DNA of 64,000 nucleotides, taken from the NCBI GenBank assembly GCA_032358255.1, contig JAULBX010030596.1, positions 117,080-181,079 on the forward strand. The letters are read 5' to 3'. This document shows positions 1-11,911 of the stretch, one piece after another. Positions within the stretch are counted from its first letter, which is position 1. Each line of letters starts with the position of its first letter. Under the pieces are notes generated by a model that saw only the letters and a program-made list of their open reading frames with translations, was not told where the DNA came from and ran no database searches. A program made the translations under genes and the position numbers. The DNA comes from Heterotrichella gracilis. Taxonomy: Eukaryota; Sar; Xanthophyceae; Tribonematales; Xanthonemataceae.

Positions 1-47
1 ACGTCGGAATGTTGAAGTACTAGGTAAAGGCCCACTACACTCCCCAC

Positions 48-3000
48 CTTGATGACAAACTGCTCGTCCTCGTTTGTTGTGAGCATGACCTTGTCCACCA
101 CGCACTGCTCCCCCTGGGGCCCCTTCCATGTGAGGTGCGCGGGCTTGTAGAAGGCATCGGGCATGTGGGTGGGTGTGGTGAACACGTCGCGCGTGTTGCT
201 GGGGCTCTGCTTGTTGATGTACACCTCGCCTAGGTGGGGGGAGGGGGGGGGTCAGGAGGGTTTGGAAGGAAATGGAAACTAAATGAGATGCGACCATTTT
301 GATCACATTGGTTTTTGCACAGATGGGCAAAAAGTTTTTTATGCCTGCTTAACATGGGGTGATCACCTCTCCCGCCCAGCAGATTCTATTGCTGCCCCCC
401 AATCCCCATGCACCCCCAGAACGCACCTCCCTCTGCCCAACTCCCACACACACAGAGAGACACACACACATGGGATCACCTTTCCCCATGCGGCATGCAG
501 CAGACGGCGTCTATGGCAAAAACGGGATCTGCTTGGGGTAGCAAAGACTCTTTGCTACCCTAATCCCCACACGTCTCCCCAATCCTAAACCCTAAACCCT
601 ATAAAGTAATCCCCACCTGGGTTGATGACCTCCCCCACGCAGCAGATCCCGTCCCTGTCCAGCAGCCTGTGCTTGCCTGCGGTGCGCGCCTGAGGGCCAG
701 CGGGGGGCGCTGGCGCCACAATGCGGTCCTGGGTTCTGTTGGCGTACTTCTTCACCACAGTGCCGTACTTGCGCAGCACCACGCAGCGCCCAAAGCCGCG
801 GTCAAGGCTGGCCTGCGGGGGTGGGGAAACCAGATCAAGATACAAGACCATTATTAACTTACCATCAATTACAAGACGAACAACTTACCATCAATTTACA
901 AGACCAACAACTGACTTTTCATGTGCATCATCTTTGCTGGATTTCTCGTGTGTAACACCTTGTCTGGAAGCAATAGGGACATCCTGGGTTTGATTGGTGG
1001 GATTGTTCTACCACAGTGCAATACTGATGCAGTACCACGCAGCGGCCAAACCCTGACACCATAGATCGCAATGGAATATCCCACCCACAAGCAATAGCTG
1101 CCTTCCACCCAACCCTGCCATCACAATGGTGTCCTCCATGTCGTACCCGAGTAGTGTAGAGTTTGAAAGTCCAGGTTCAAGAATTTAGATATCAGAATTA
1201 GGGTTTACCTTGTTCATCACAATGGCGTCCTCAATGTCGTAGCCAGAGTAGTATGTAGGATTTAGGGTTTAGGGTAAGTGTTTAGGGTTCAGTGTAGGGT
1301 TTACCTTGTTCATCACAATGGCGTCCTCAATGTCGTAGCCAGAGTATGACATGACCGCCACCACCGCGTTCTGCCCTGCACCAAGCTTGTCAAAGCCGAT
1401 CAGCTCGATGGTCTTGGTGGTTGTGAGGGGCCGCTGGGGGTATGCCAGCAGGTACAGGAGGGTGTCCATGCGGCTCAGCTGGTTGTATGCGATGTTGCCC
1501 ATGGCTTGCTTGCCCATGGCGCACTGGGGGGAGTAGGGGATATGTGAGGGAGGGGTGAGGAGGGAAGGGGGAGGGGGGGTGCGAGTGGGGAGTGGGGGGA
1601 AGGGTGCTGTACATAGAGGAGTTTAGGGTTTGAGGTTCAGGGTTTAATTTATTGTGGCGGGGCGGCTCAGTAGGATCAATTGGAAAATGTTTGCCCTCAC
1701 TTGCCAGGTGGCATAGAGACATGTGCCACGAGGGCCACTCATCACAGCCACCCCACCAATCAGCCCACTTGCATGCCAAATTTGCTTAATTCCACTACAT
1801 TTGGTCATCACACTGGAATGGAAACGAGGCACAAAGAACTGCTGGGGTTCCATGTAGAGTTTTTACACCAGGAATCAGTGTTGGGCGATAAGCGCTTGGC
1901 TCGGCAAAATGCAAGGCCAACCGCTCATATCAGATGAGTCATTTGGCTACATTGCTGGAATGCATGAATAATAAAGATGAAATATATAATAATACACCAA
2001 CAGATCCCCTGCGACCTGCCGCGTAGGACCTGTCCAAGAATATGCCATGTTTGCCATAGGGTTTATAGCCAGGATTTTCCAGGCCCCACGTCTGGTAGGC
2101 GTTCAGGCAACCGGTAGTGGTGGTTGCCATAGGGTTTGATTAGGGCATTGTTAAGGGTTTAATTAGGGTTTTCAGGCCCCCGCACCTGGTATGTGTTTCT
2201 GGGCGACTGGTTGTGGTGTGGGTAGGGTATGAGCCCCGCCACCACCCCCAGGATGGTGAATGGCTCAATCTCCAGGTGGGTGGTGATGCGGGTGCACATG
2301 TCCTCGTACAGCGCCACCTGGCAGCGCAAGGGGGATCATGATAATGTTGACGAGCATGCGCTTTGCATTTTCATGGTCCAAATGTGAGAATATGTCTAAA
2401 GTGATAATACTACAGATATATTGACGATTTTGCTCGGAACACCAACTGTCATGGCAAGGGGATACGGGGGGGAGGGGAGGGGCGATACTTGCGAGGAAGG
2501 GGAGAAAGTACCAGTTGGGGGCCACATGGAAAGCAAGGGGTAGCAATGTCGAGGCAGATAAAAGGAATATCTGGAGTTTAGGGTTTAGGTGTGCTGGGGT
2601 AGCTCAGTAGGATCAATTGGAAAATGTTTTGCCCCCATTTGCCCAGAGGCATAGGGACATATGCCACGAGGGCCACTCATCACAGCCAGCCCAAAACACC
2701 TAATCCCAAACCCTAGACATTCCTCTCGCCAGACTGAAGGCACACACGCGATAAATATCCCGATAGAGGTTTTCGAGGTTCCCACTACCAAGCATAGGCT
2801 GTAGGAATTAATAGGGTTCCCCCCACCTGACAGTTGTTTTCCTCATTCACATCCAGGAACTCCACCAGTCCCTGGCGCAGGAAATCCGTGAAGGTCCAAT
2901 CCCCACTGCGCAGGTGCTACAGCAGGAAACCCCAGGTTAGGGTTTGAGCGGGGAGTGGGCCAGGATCCACCAGAAAAGGTTGCAAGCTAGGGTCAACGGC

Positions 3001-6000
3001 TACCGGAAATTGGGATTTCATTCGCTGGCTTGTGTGTTTTAGGGGTGCACTGCTGAGCTTGAGAGCATCAGATGGCATGCAATTAATCAATGCACACATT
3101 AGTGCTTTCTTGAACAAAGGCGCCAACCGCTGTATGAATGCAGCAATGACATCAGCAATCTTAAAAGTGCTTTCATTATTTTATGAATGGCATGAACAAC
3201 CCCGCCCCGCCTGCAATCCTGCACCTGTATGTGCTCCCACCTCAAACCCTAAACCCTAACCCTAAACCCTACCTGTATGTGCTCCGACCCCACCCGCGGC
3301 CGCCCCTTGTCACAGATGATGAGCGGCCGACACACGCGCCCCCCGTCGCAGGCAATGAAGCAGCAGTCCTGCTGGATGTACACAGACACGTACTCCCCCA
3401 CCCGCCCCGCGCGCCGCAGCTTTCGGAACATCTCCACAAACACCAGGGGGCGGCGGTGCACCCCCAGGATGAGGCCGTTCAGGAAAACGAGCGCGGTGCC
3501 CCTGCGCCAAAATAAGGCAATGAATACTAGAAAACCTTGCTTTATTGGCAATAAATTATTGCAGATGTACATATCGTACAGATCTTCCTCTGCTGCATGT
3601 TGTAAGCATCGTTGAGGAACACCAGCGTGGTGCCCCTGCGCCAAAATAGGGTAAATGGATGTTAGAAACCTTGCTTCATTGCATTCCTCATGTATCTTAC
3701 AAGAGATGCTACAATTCCTGCACTCTAACCACACACCAATCCCCTATTTCTGATTTTGAAATAGGTCGCAGGGTTTTGTTTCGGGGTGACGGATTTGCCT
3801 CTCCCGCCGTCCTTCCCAATTCCTACTGCAGGATCCTCTCCTGTCATCTCCCACAAACAGGCTGTCCCCACACAACCAACAACAATCCAAGAACAAAAAC
3901 GGTACCAGCACCATCACCACCACCCACCTCTCGTGCAGCTCCCCCCCGGTGACCACCCCCGCAGGCTGCACCCCCAGCGCCAGCGCCAGCCTGGCCAGCG
4001 GCCCCTCCCCCTCATCCGTGGTCACATGGGTCATCAGCGCCAGGTTCTTCACAAGGCCACAGCTCTCACCCTCGGGGGTATCGGCGGGGCAGATCATGCC
4101 CCACTGGCTGGTCTGGAGCGCGCGGGGGCCAGACACCTGCGGGCGAGCGCTTGCGTTAGGGTTTTGTTGGAGAGCTAGGGTTTCAACCAGCGCTTGCACG
4201 GCATACGCCGCACGGTGATTTCAAGCGCTGGCAACCATTGTTCCCACCTTTCATTGCGGATCATGTACAAGATCCCAGCAGGAAACCTGCATCTAAACCC
4301 TACAAAACCCTGCAGTTGCACCTTCCTGGTCTTGTCCAAACCCTAAAACCCTTACCTTCCTGGTCTTCTCAAACTGGGACGTCATGCGCGTCATCATGCC
4401 CAGCGCTGCGATGAAGCTCAGGCGGGAAAGCACCTGGAAGGGGGGATGGGACAGTTGGGTGAAAGGGTGTAAGGGGAGGTGTAAAAGGGAGAAGGTGGCA
4501 GGGAGGAAATGGAAGGAGAAAGGGTGTCAGTGAGGAAAGGGTGGAACTTACTTGGAGAGGGAGAAGAGTACATGCGCATGGAAGGCATGATGCTTGCTCA
4601 TTGCGTATGTGTCATTACCATATTTTGCTGATGCAGTTCAATCCCTAAAACAATAAGAAGAAAGTATTGAAAATGATAATAAAAAGTATGGGCAAGCGCT
4701 CCTAGCATGTGATGCCCCCAGGTTCCCTCCCCTCCCCCACCCCACCCTGCGTGACCCCCTTGCACTCCATCCTGCCATTACATCAGCACATTAAAAAACA
4801 AAAAAAGGCCCCCAAGATTCCCTCCCTCCCCACCCCCCACCTGTGTGACCCCCTTGCGCTCCATCCTGAAGCGCTTGATGGTCCAGTTCCCGCTGGACAG
4901 CGCGTGCTCCAGCCCAAAGGTGATGGTGTCGGTGCGGATGCACTTGGCAAGGTCAAACGCGCTGGCGCGGTTGGCCTTGGACAGAGACTGGTCGGCCTGC
5001 AAAGGGGGGTGATTTAGGCGCGAGCAGACCCACCACTACCACTACCAACGCATGACATCGCAACTACAACGCCACTCGCACCACAACCCACATGCTTCCT
5101 GAGGTATGCATTCATCAGGTCCTCAAACGGCAGAAACAGCATCCCATAATCCTCACCACCCACCACCACATCACCACACTCCCTCCCCCTCCATCCCACC
5201 ACAACAACAACCACCCACCTGCTTCCTGAGGTCTGCGTTCATCCTCTTGAACAGGTCCTCAAACAGCAGCGACAGCAGGCCCCCAGCCAGCTCCAGGCGC
5301 TTGTTCCCATAGTAGTCCCGGTCATCGATGAGCGCGGGGTTGGCCACAGCGGCCATCATGCGCCGCAGCATCACAGCAAGGTACAGCACCTGGGGTGAGG
5401 GGTGGAAAGTTGGAGGTGGGGTGGTGGGGATAGAGGAGGAGGGAGGGGGTTTGTGTTGTGTGGTGTGCCGCATGCGTACCGTCCAGAATGTAATGGACAA
5501 GGCTACAAATAACCCCTAACCCAGCCCCTGACCCGACCCTTCACCCCTCGCCTTAGGCTGGAAGTGGTAGCCGACCACCGGCACGTGGCACATCCTAAAC
5601 CCTAACCCAAACCCCCACCTTTTGCTGGAAGTCGTAGTTGACCACCGGCACGTGGCACACGATGACGTTTGCCAGTATGTCCCTTGCCTCATCCACCTTG
5701 GACCTTGCGCGCTTGATGTAGGGGGCCTTGCTCACCTTCACCTTGGAGCCAAGGTACTCAAGGGCCTGCGGGGGCGGGAAAAAGGCAAATTTCAATTGTG
5801 ATAGGGGTCCATTCACCTTTGCACTGCAAAATAAGGCGTGGGGGGGTTCATACACCAAGGTGCCTTTATGAATGCAATGTGGCCAAGGAGTGGGGGGTGG
5901 GCATGGGTTGGGGGGTCAACTATTGCCCTTGGTGGTCAAGATGCCAACTCCTCCCGCCCACGCCCCTACACCTGCATGTGTCACCCACCCACCCCACCCG

Positions 6001-8622
6001 CTCACCCCACCCACCAAACCCCACCTGCACCCCATCCTCCCCTCCCCCCACGTCCATACCCCACCCCACCCACGCCTTCACCACCACCCACAAGGGTAAG
6101 ATGTACTAGTCCTATCTATATCCTATTCCCCTTGCCACCTCCCACCTGCTGCATTGTGAACAGCCCCAGCCCCTTGGCCTCATGCAGCGAGGGCGCCAGC
6201 AGCGCCGCATACCCCCCCGCCCCCCCCACCAGCTCCACCACCTCCTGGTCGCTCTCCACCCCCATGGCGCGCAGCACAGCCACCACTGGCACGTCGTCCC
6301 TAAGCGGTGGGGGGTGGGCGGTGAGGGTGGTACGGGATTGGTGGGGAGGGGTATAGGCATGTTTCCGTGAGAGCCGCGGCAGGGTACTCATGCAGAGTTC
6401 ATTAACTTTTTATCATACATGCGAATCAAGCGATGCAGTACGTGGGCACAGCACTGGAGACCAGACCCAAGTGGCTCAGCAAAAACAATTTAGGAATTGC
6501 TGAGGGTCTGGATCAGGGTGTGGGGTTTAGGGTCTGTGTCAAAAGGCTTAGGGTTTTGGGTCCCACGCACTGGAACGCGTTGTGCCTCAGCAGGAAGCGC
6601 CCGTGCTTCTGCACCACGTTGGTCTTTGACTTGCGCTCGTGCGTTGAGGAGGTAACCGAGGCAAACACCTGGCCCGCACTGTCGCTGTCCACTATGATGC
6701 GGTTCTTGCTCAGCTGCTCCTGGATGAGGATGACCTTCTCGGTGCCCTGCAACAGTATGGGGTTTCAAGACTTTGATTATGAACGTTGGGGTTTTGCGGT
6801 TTTGGGGCAAAGGCTCTTCCTCAGCTGCTTTTGGGTGAGGTGCCCTGCAAAGGTTACGGTTTGACAAAATGACAATTGCATCCCCAGGATGTGTGACAAA
6901 TGCATTTCTAAAATGTGCATGCTTTTTAAGGGAAGCGGGGAGAATTGCCCAACCGCACCGTCCACTCCCTCTCACCTTGACCACAAAGTATCCCCCTGGG
7001 TCAAGTGGGCACTCCCCCAGACCTGCCAGCTCTTCCTCCCCCTTGCCCTTGAGGATACACCTGGCACAGGGAAATGAGGGGTCGGGTGGGGAATGTCCAA
7101 TTGTGTGGTGGTGCTAATCAATCAGAGGGTGAAGTGCCAACATGGAAAATACGGTAGTCGAAACCATATGCCATCATTCGTATGCAATTTCTGAGCAGAG
7201 CAATTTTGATTTCCAAAACGGCCATTCCCAATAAAATACAATGCGCAACTATTGCCCTTCCATGCACTGAAGATGAGAAAATCACAACCCCAGAGCATCG
7301 CCAGCAATCCCATCCCACTGCATCCACCCATTGCCTACCCCCCTGTTGCAGCGGACCATGAGGGAATTGTAGGCGAACATGCACTCCTCCATGTCCCGAG
7401 CGCATAATATGCCAAATCCCCTCAAAACAATGCCTATCCCCCTGTCGCAGCGCAGCTTGAGGGAACTGTAGTCGAGCATGGGCCCCTCCATGCCTACTTA
7501 ATGTGAAATGCCAACCCCAGAAACGCCTCGCAATCCCCACCCACCTGTCGCATCGCAGCATGAGCGGCAGGCGCCCGATGACCACCCCGCCCTGCCCCTT
7601 CTTCCCCTTCTTCACCACTATCTCCTTCCCCCTGGTGTACTCTATGTCCACGCTGATGGGTGCCGCGTAGGTGATGTCTCTCAGGCGGCAGTGCTGCGGG
7701 GTGATGGGCTGGACCACGTAGTCCTCCTCGATGCAGGGCTCACCCACGTAGATGTTAGTGTACCTGGCAAAACATTTCAGGCAATACAATTCAGGCGTTT
7801 TCTTTTCCATTCGTAATGGTTCAGTTTTCTTGTTAACAAATGTTTCTCTTCTCTTTAAGTACCAATTTATTCTGCGTGCTGCTCCTATAAGTACAGCCTC
7901 CCCCACATAGATATTGGTGCAATTGACTTAGCGGGTTCACCTGGCTGTGGCTGTACTAGAACGTGTGTAGCTAGTGTGAGGGGAGGTGGTTGGGGGGTGA
8001 GGGAGGAATGAGGGGCAGGGGTGGGCCCAGAATCCGGAGAAGGTGGATTGTGCAAGTCAGGGTCCATGCCGATTGGAATGTGTAGATGGGTTGGGGTTAG
8101 GCCATCTGCGTGGCCACTGGCGCTCTGGGTCCAGTTGGGAACAGTCACATGCATATGGGTGGAGCAAAAGTGCAGAAAGAGGTACCAGTTACTCGTGGCT
8201 ATCTACAGTAGAAGACTTGTTGCTTCTAACTATGTACCATCACTTCGATAGTTACAAAAGCTACTTATACTCTGCTAGGTAGGTACTAGTATAATAGCAT
8301 ATGCATGCATATGCGCATGCGTTCCTCACTTGAGGTAGAAGTTGGGGTCCGCGTCGCACGTGACCTTCTCGTTGCCCTTGGCCCGCACGATCTCCTTGAT
8401 TTCGTGGTTGATGAAGTAGTCGAACGACTCGATGTGGTGCTTGACCAGCCCCTTGACCTTCAAAAAGGCGGGGAGCAGTGCGTATTTGTCCTCGATGGTG
8501 GGGATGGGGGCGGTGAGCTTGGTGGGGTCCGCCGCCAGCATCTGCTTGACGGGGTCCAGGGGCTCGAACCCGTCCACCTCCATGTCCTCCCCCGCCCCAC
8601 CGCCGCCGGGGTTCTTCGCCAT
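48..8622 (-). CDS. RPC2: RNA polymerase III second-largest subunit RPC2 (POLR3B), 3' part outside window
   Basis: Second-largest catalytic-core subunit of nuclear RNA polymerase III (tRNA, 5S rRNA). Exons on the minus strand: 8622-8330, 7763-7545, 7060-6976, 6746-6571, 6299-6146, 5765-5619, 5389-5219, 4996-4841, 4433-4356, 4136-3928, 3501-3273, 2916-2827, 2317-2186, 1523-1305, 812-617, 229-48. All have GT-AG borders and consistent phases, giving 912 codons; about 220 residues and the stop lie beyond the left edge. Family motifs visible: [12 protein letters not shown] near the N-terminus (exon 1), [13 protein letters not shown] (exon 4), [15 protein letters not shown] (exon 7), [16 protein letters not shown] (exon 10), [14 protein letters not shown] (exon 13), [12 protein letters not shown] (exon 14), DRGFGR (exon 15). 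The exon 1 residues match RPC2 rather than RPB2 or RPA2. The start is the first ATG of exon 1. The Mg-proximal GDKF and C-terminal zinc regions are not in the window. Most introns contain decayed copies of a neighbouring exon end. Confidence 0.95.
357..390 (-). repeat. degenerate copy of RPC2 exon 15 3' end
   Basis: In the intron after exon 15, this stretch repeats the pattern of the exon 15 donor region (617-650), with several substitutions. It is not needed for the reading frame and is probably a non-coding duplicate. Confidence 0.5.
1119..1346 (-). repeat. three direct copies of RPC2 exon 14 3' end
   Basis: The real exon 14 end and its donor lie in 1297-1346. A perfect 50-bp copy lies at 1201-1250, period 96, including the GTAAACCC donor. 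A third, more diverged copy is at 1119-1153. The spacers are TTTAGGG-like. The two intron copies therefore offer duplicate splice donors and a duplicated [12 protein letters not shown]-coding stretch. Confidence 0.9.
2075..2128 (-). repeat. degenerate copy of RPC2 exon 13 3' end
   Basis: It resembles 2169-2222, the exon 13 end plus donor region (NQSPRNTYQ codons), at roughly 75-80% by eye. It lies inside the following intron. Confidence 0.65.
3615..3685 (-). repeat. degenerate copy of RPC2 exon 11 5' end and acceptor region
   Basis: It parallels 3481-3550, covering the start of exon 11, its CAG acceptor and about 40 bp of upstream intron, at roughly 80% identity by eye. It sits in the intron between exons 10 and 11. 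Together with a short copy of the exon 11 end near 3222-3242, exon 11 has decayed duplicates on both sides. Confidence 0.75.
4733..4776 (-). repeat. degenerate copy of RPC2 exon 8 3' end
   Basis: It resembles 4828-4870, the codons for MERKGVTQ plus the GTGGGG donor, with scattered changes. It lies in the intron downstream of exon 8. Confidence 0.7.
5081..5142 (-). repeat. degenerate copy of RPC2 exon 7 3' end
   Basis: Its minus-strand translation includes [14 protein letters not shown], a shadow of the genuine [15 protein letters not shown] end of exon 7 (5219-5280) with a small deletion. It lies in the following intron. Confidence 0.75.
5553..5595 (-). repeat. degenerate copy of RPC2 exon 6 3' end
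   Basis: It is nearly the same as 5617-5660, which codes for [12 protein letters not shown] and the donor. It differs at a few positions and sits inside the next intron. Confidence 0.75.
6811..6853 (-). repeat. degenerate copy of RPC2 exon 4 5' end
   Basis: It resembles 6705-6752, the start of exon 4 with its CAG acceptor. It lies upstream of the true acceptor, inside the intron between exons 3 and 4. Confidence 0.6.
7331..7493 (-). repeat. two degenerate copies of RPC2 exon 2 3' end
   Basis: Copies at 7331-7395 and 7427-7493 keep the coding pattern of the exon 2 end: [13 protein letters not shown] and [13 protein letters not shown] against the true LPLMLRCDR plus donor at 7545. The two copies resemble each other more than the exon, so the second probably arose from the first. 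Joining exon 2 directly to exon 3 restores the conserved R-C-I/V-L motif, so the copies are not exons. Confidence 0.8.
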
Positions 8623-9702
8623 TGGGGAGTGCTAGCGCAGGGGTGGCATGGGGGTGGTGGCGGTGGGTGGGTGGGTGCCAGGGCTGGGCACCCGCATGGT
8701 GACAAGCTGTGGTGTGTACACCAACCGTTCAATGCAGGTATCGCAGTATGGTGCCCGGACCGTGTTGTACACACACTGAAGCGCATGCACGCTTTAAGCA
8801 AACTTTACAAGGCCAACGGAAATTAAAGGCCTTTTTTCTTAAAAAAGCCGACTATGAGAATACAAAAGGTTTTTTTCTGGCCAACCTGCAGGATTCCTCT
8901 CTCCTGGTTGGCCCCCTGGATTTACACTGCAGAGCCTAGGTTGGCATATTACTAAATTCCAGGCTTCCCAAAGGTTGGCTGGGGCCTCAGCTCACGACAT
9001 TGAATATTATGCAAGGTGGACTCGCAGCCGTCATGGCGACGATACGTGCAGCCTGCCCTTGACTGTCCGGTGCCTTACATACTGCTGCAGATACATTTAT
9101 TGAACAAGGAAACAATGCACGACATAGCGTCCACAAAAGCATAACCTTGGCAAATACAGTTCTTGACAACGTTTGAGCATCTGACAGTGCAGACTTGCAC
9201 ATTGCGACCCATTACTCTGCCCACCCATATAATTTGGCTGGCGCAGTGCTCTGCCTTTGGAGCTGCAGTGCTGAGTGGAGATTGTTTGAGGCTGATGTAC
9301 TGCTGCCATTGGCGCATCACGCCTGTGAAAAGACAGAGTCAGTGGGTTCTCAGAGTTTGCCCCCACCCCTCAGGCCAAAAGTGCACGATTGCTGCTGCTG
9401 GCGCTTTCACGCCGATGTGAACACGGCTCCAATATTGCCACCACTCGTTCAAGATGAGTTTTGCCAACCTCCCGAATGGGAAGCCCCAGTGCCAGCCAGC
9501 GTGCTGACCGCACGGGAAGTCCCAGTGACCACCCTGGCGCGCTGGACCAGGAGCTCCTCCCATACTGCCACACCCGCGCCAGCCAGCGCTGGGACACCTC
9601 TGCTGCTTTAGCCACTTGTTGAACCACCCTGTCGAACCCGTCTGTTCCTTCCATCCTGCGGTGGTGCGCCATACCCAGACCAAGGCCATGCTAGGGGGGC
9701 GC
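8623..9702. other. intergenic: RPC2 upstream region and AGTRAP-like 3' region
   Basis: No supported gene. It holds the RPC2 promoter side (8623 onward) and the presumed 3' UTR of the minus-strand AGTRAP-like gene, whose best poly(A) candidate is a minus-strand TGTAA at 9075-9079. A small 8-bp inverted repeat (GGCCAACC/GGTTGGCC) lies near 8880-8917. Confidence 0.5.
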
Positions 9703-10656
9703 TCATACAGGTTGCCGCTGACCCCCTGAGGCAGGGTCTGTGAGGTCGTCATATATATTGGCGGGCGCAGGGGGCGGGGGAGGAGCGTAGGCGGGCTGGT
9801 AGACTGCAAAGGGGTCTGTGCGGGGGGCTGGCGTAGGGACAGAGGCCCCGCCACCTCCACTGCCAAAGGTCTGGTAGGCTGCAGATGGGAGGGGTTGGGG
9901 TGAACATTTGGAATGGAGGAGCAACGGTGCATTGTGGTAGAGGCATGCGACAGCATCACGGTAGGTCTTGTATGTGCAATAGGGGGTCCATAAGAGGAAT
10001 GCAACCTACACTAGCATGTGCCTTGCTTGTTCTGTGCCAGGCAAATGGAGTGCAATACAACTGGCAAGGTGATCCAGCTTTACCTGTTCCCTCCATCTGC
10101 CACAAATCCCAGGCAAACCATATCCCAGCAGCCTGCGCGAAAAGCGGACACGTGTGACAGCAACCCAAGGTTTGAACGATGTCGAGGAACGCATGCGTTT
10201 GCAAACTTTCCGGCACACGGCATGTCATTCTAAATTTGGTACGCAGGATAGGCACAGAGAGACAAGGTTGGATTTCGAACCAAATGCAACGTCTCCAGCC
10301 CGTTTTTCTTCTTTCTGGGTGAGTTTCCGTGTGCAATACCGTGCAACCCCGCAATGCATGCATACATGCAGATTACCCACCTGCGCTACCAGCGCGACGA
10401 TGTCTATTAAGATGGCAATCCACTCCCCATGGTGTGACTTCCAGGTGGCCATGTGTATGATCTCCACTATCATCGAGCATGGTGTGAAGGCCAAGTACGC
10501 TTTGAGCAAAAAGAAGTTGTTGAGGACAACAGCGATCAGGCCCATCAGTGCTATGCTCCCGGAAACGGACGGCTGCCAAAGACTCGCCAGCAGCGCAAGG
10601 CCAAGCTGGGCAGCAGTGACGGTTTTCAACCGGTCCCCTGTTATCGTGGCGTCCAT
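9703..10656 (-). CDS. AGTRAP-like (angiotensin II receptor-associated protein family) membrane protein
   Basis: Exon 1 (10656-10381) encodes 92 residues with about three hydrophobic segments (roughly residues 15-31, 33-58 and 77-92) and ends at a CAG/GTGGGT donor. The last exon (9878-9703) encodes a hydrophilic, proline-rich tail with AYQTF, then DPFAVYQPAY, ending in GGQRQPV. This order, a small polytopic N-half then a cytosolic tail with YQT and DPFAV, matches the animal AGTRAP/ATRAP family, in which the tail binds the AT1 receptor and promotes its internalisation. An alga has no such receptor, so only a general membrane-trafficking role can be suggested. The middle (10380-9879) is unresolved: at least one further membrane exon is expected. 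It is transcribed divergently from the ISD11 array. Confidence 0.5.
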
Positions 10657-11008
10657 CGTGGTCAGTTATGCTTCCAAGAGAAACTCTGGCATGTGGACCG
10701 AATGGTCACCGAAAACAGTAAACGACCCTTTTTGGTGCTTCAAAAGCTGCGACTACGGCTTGTGTGTCAAGTTTGCCCGAGTGGGTGGTTGCTTGGAGTG
10801 TTTTTGCTGTCCCGCTATGGCAAGCATTCTCCTTTCAGCTTTTCCTGCCCAACAAAAACAGAAAAGAAAATCATTTTGGTGGCCAGGAAAGGTCAGGCCA
10901 GCCACTCATCAAAAGGAAGAAGGTGTTTAAAACCGGGAGCTGACTAGCTGAGTAGTCCTTGACGACTGGGTTCGGTATCGGTTGGAGTGTGCCCATGCTC
11001 TTGCAGTG

Positions 11009-11602
11009 CAGCTAATGGTGGACACCCAGCTCCGGTCCGGCAACTGTGCAGGGCGTTCTTGAAGAAAGGTGGGCGGGAGTGACACCGCGCCGGCTTCTTG
11101 TACTTCAAAGCCACTTACTGCAACGGTTTTGTCTAGGCGGGCTCCAGTTTTACAAACTACAACGTCCGAGAGGAAGTGTGTTAGGTTTGGCATATGCATG
11201 CATGCATCTGATAGCGGTTTCTCACAGCTTTACACGTTATGTTGAGCGTACTATGTTGCTTTGAGTTTATTTCTTTCACCCTGACGTTGGCATTTGCCAA
11301 TATGCTTGCTCTTACTAGGTACGTGGAGCAAAGGGCAGGTGAGGGCTGCAGGGAGCATGCAGCCCAAAAGGATGCACAGGTGGTAACACAGCTCTGGGAG
11401 AAAGCCAAGCAAGACTTGGCCCTTGTGGAGAGACAGTCAGTAGTGTACAGCCTTTATGGAAGGAAGCACAAAAGCATCATGGTGACCTGTGCATGGCCAG
11501 CCTTGTGACTAAGCTGCGAAGGTGCTGTGGTACTCACAACACGATACCTGCCATGGCTCAGTGACACTGCTTTCTTGTGTGCAGGACTTGAAAGAAGCCT
11601 GA
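11009..11602 (+). pseudogene. ISD11/LYRM4 pseudogene, unit A
   Basis: It retains the four-exon layout of the intact gene at 16668-17266. Exon 1 remnant (11016-11068) has lost the ATG and about 12 bp, and the LYR tripeptide reads LCR. Exon 2 (11140-11171) has lost both its CAG acceptor (CGG) and GTAAGT donor (GGAAGT). Exon 3 (11319-11481) is still open and encodes a diverged helical region from YVEQRAGEG to YGRKHKSIM. Exon 4 (11585-11602) still gives DLKEA and a stop. Loss of start codon and splice sites makes a functional product unlikely. Confidence 0.85.
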
Positions 11603-11911
11603 GATATATGCTGCCTCTGTACTGCATGTAAGCGACGACTTTCAGTGTAAGAAAGGAGTGGCAACCTGAAGGCTTCAACCTGCTGTTGGATTTTGCGTGT
11701 GCAACAAGTGTGACGGGGCTTCTTTATCAGGTGCAGAGCCCAACACCAGGCAAGGTTAGCAGTCTTTGTGTTGTCTTGGGTATAATACAAAAACAAACTG
11801 TGGAAGTGTGCTTTGACGTGCAGCCTGTGCCCCTTGACTTGCACCACCACTCCATAAGGAGCCCACTCACTTGAGGTGTGCACTTTATCCAGGTCAGCAG
11901 CACCTTGCACG

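Noticed and set aside
7331-7493. Extra RPC2 exons encoding LMVRCNR-like sequence
   Set aside because: They are decayed copies of the exon 2 end; splicing exon 2 directly to exon 3 gives the conserved family sequence in phase.
9339-10004. Long minus-strand open frame of 221 codons
   Set aside because: Its proline-rich reading is a frame-shifted shadow of the AGTRAP-like last exon; the DPFAVYQP frame is the family-like one.
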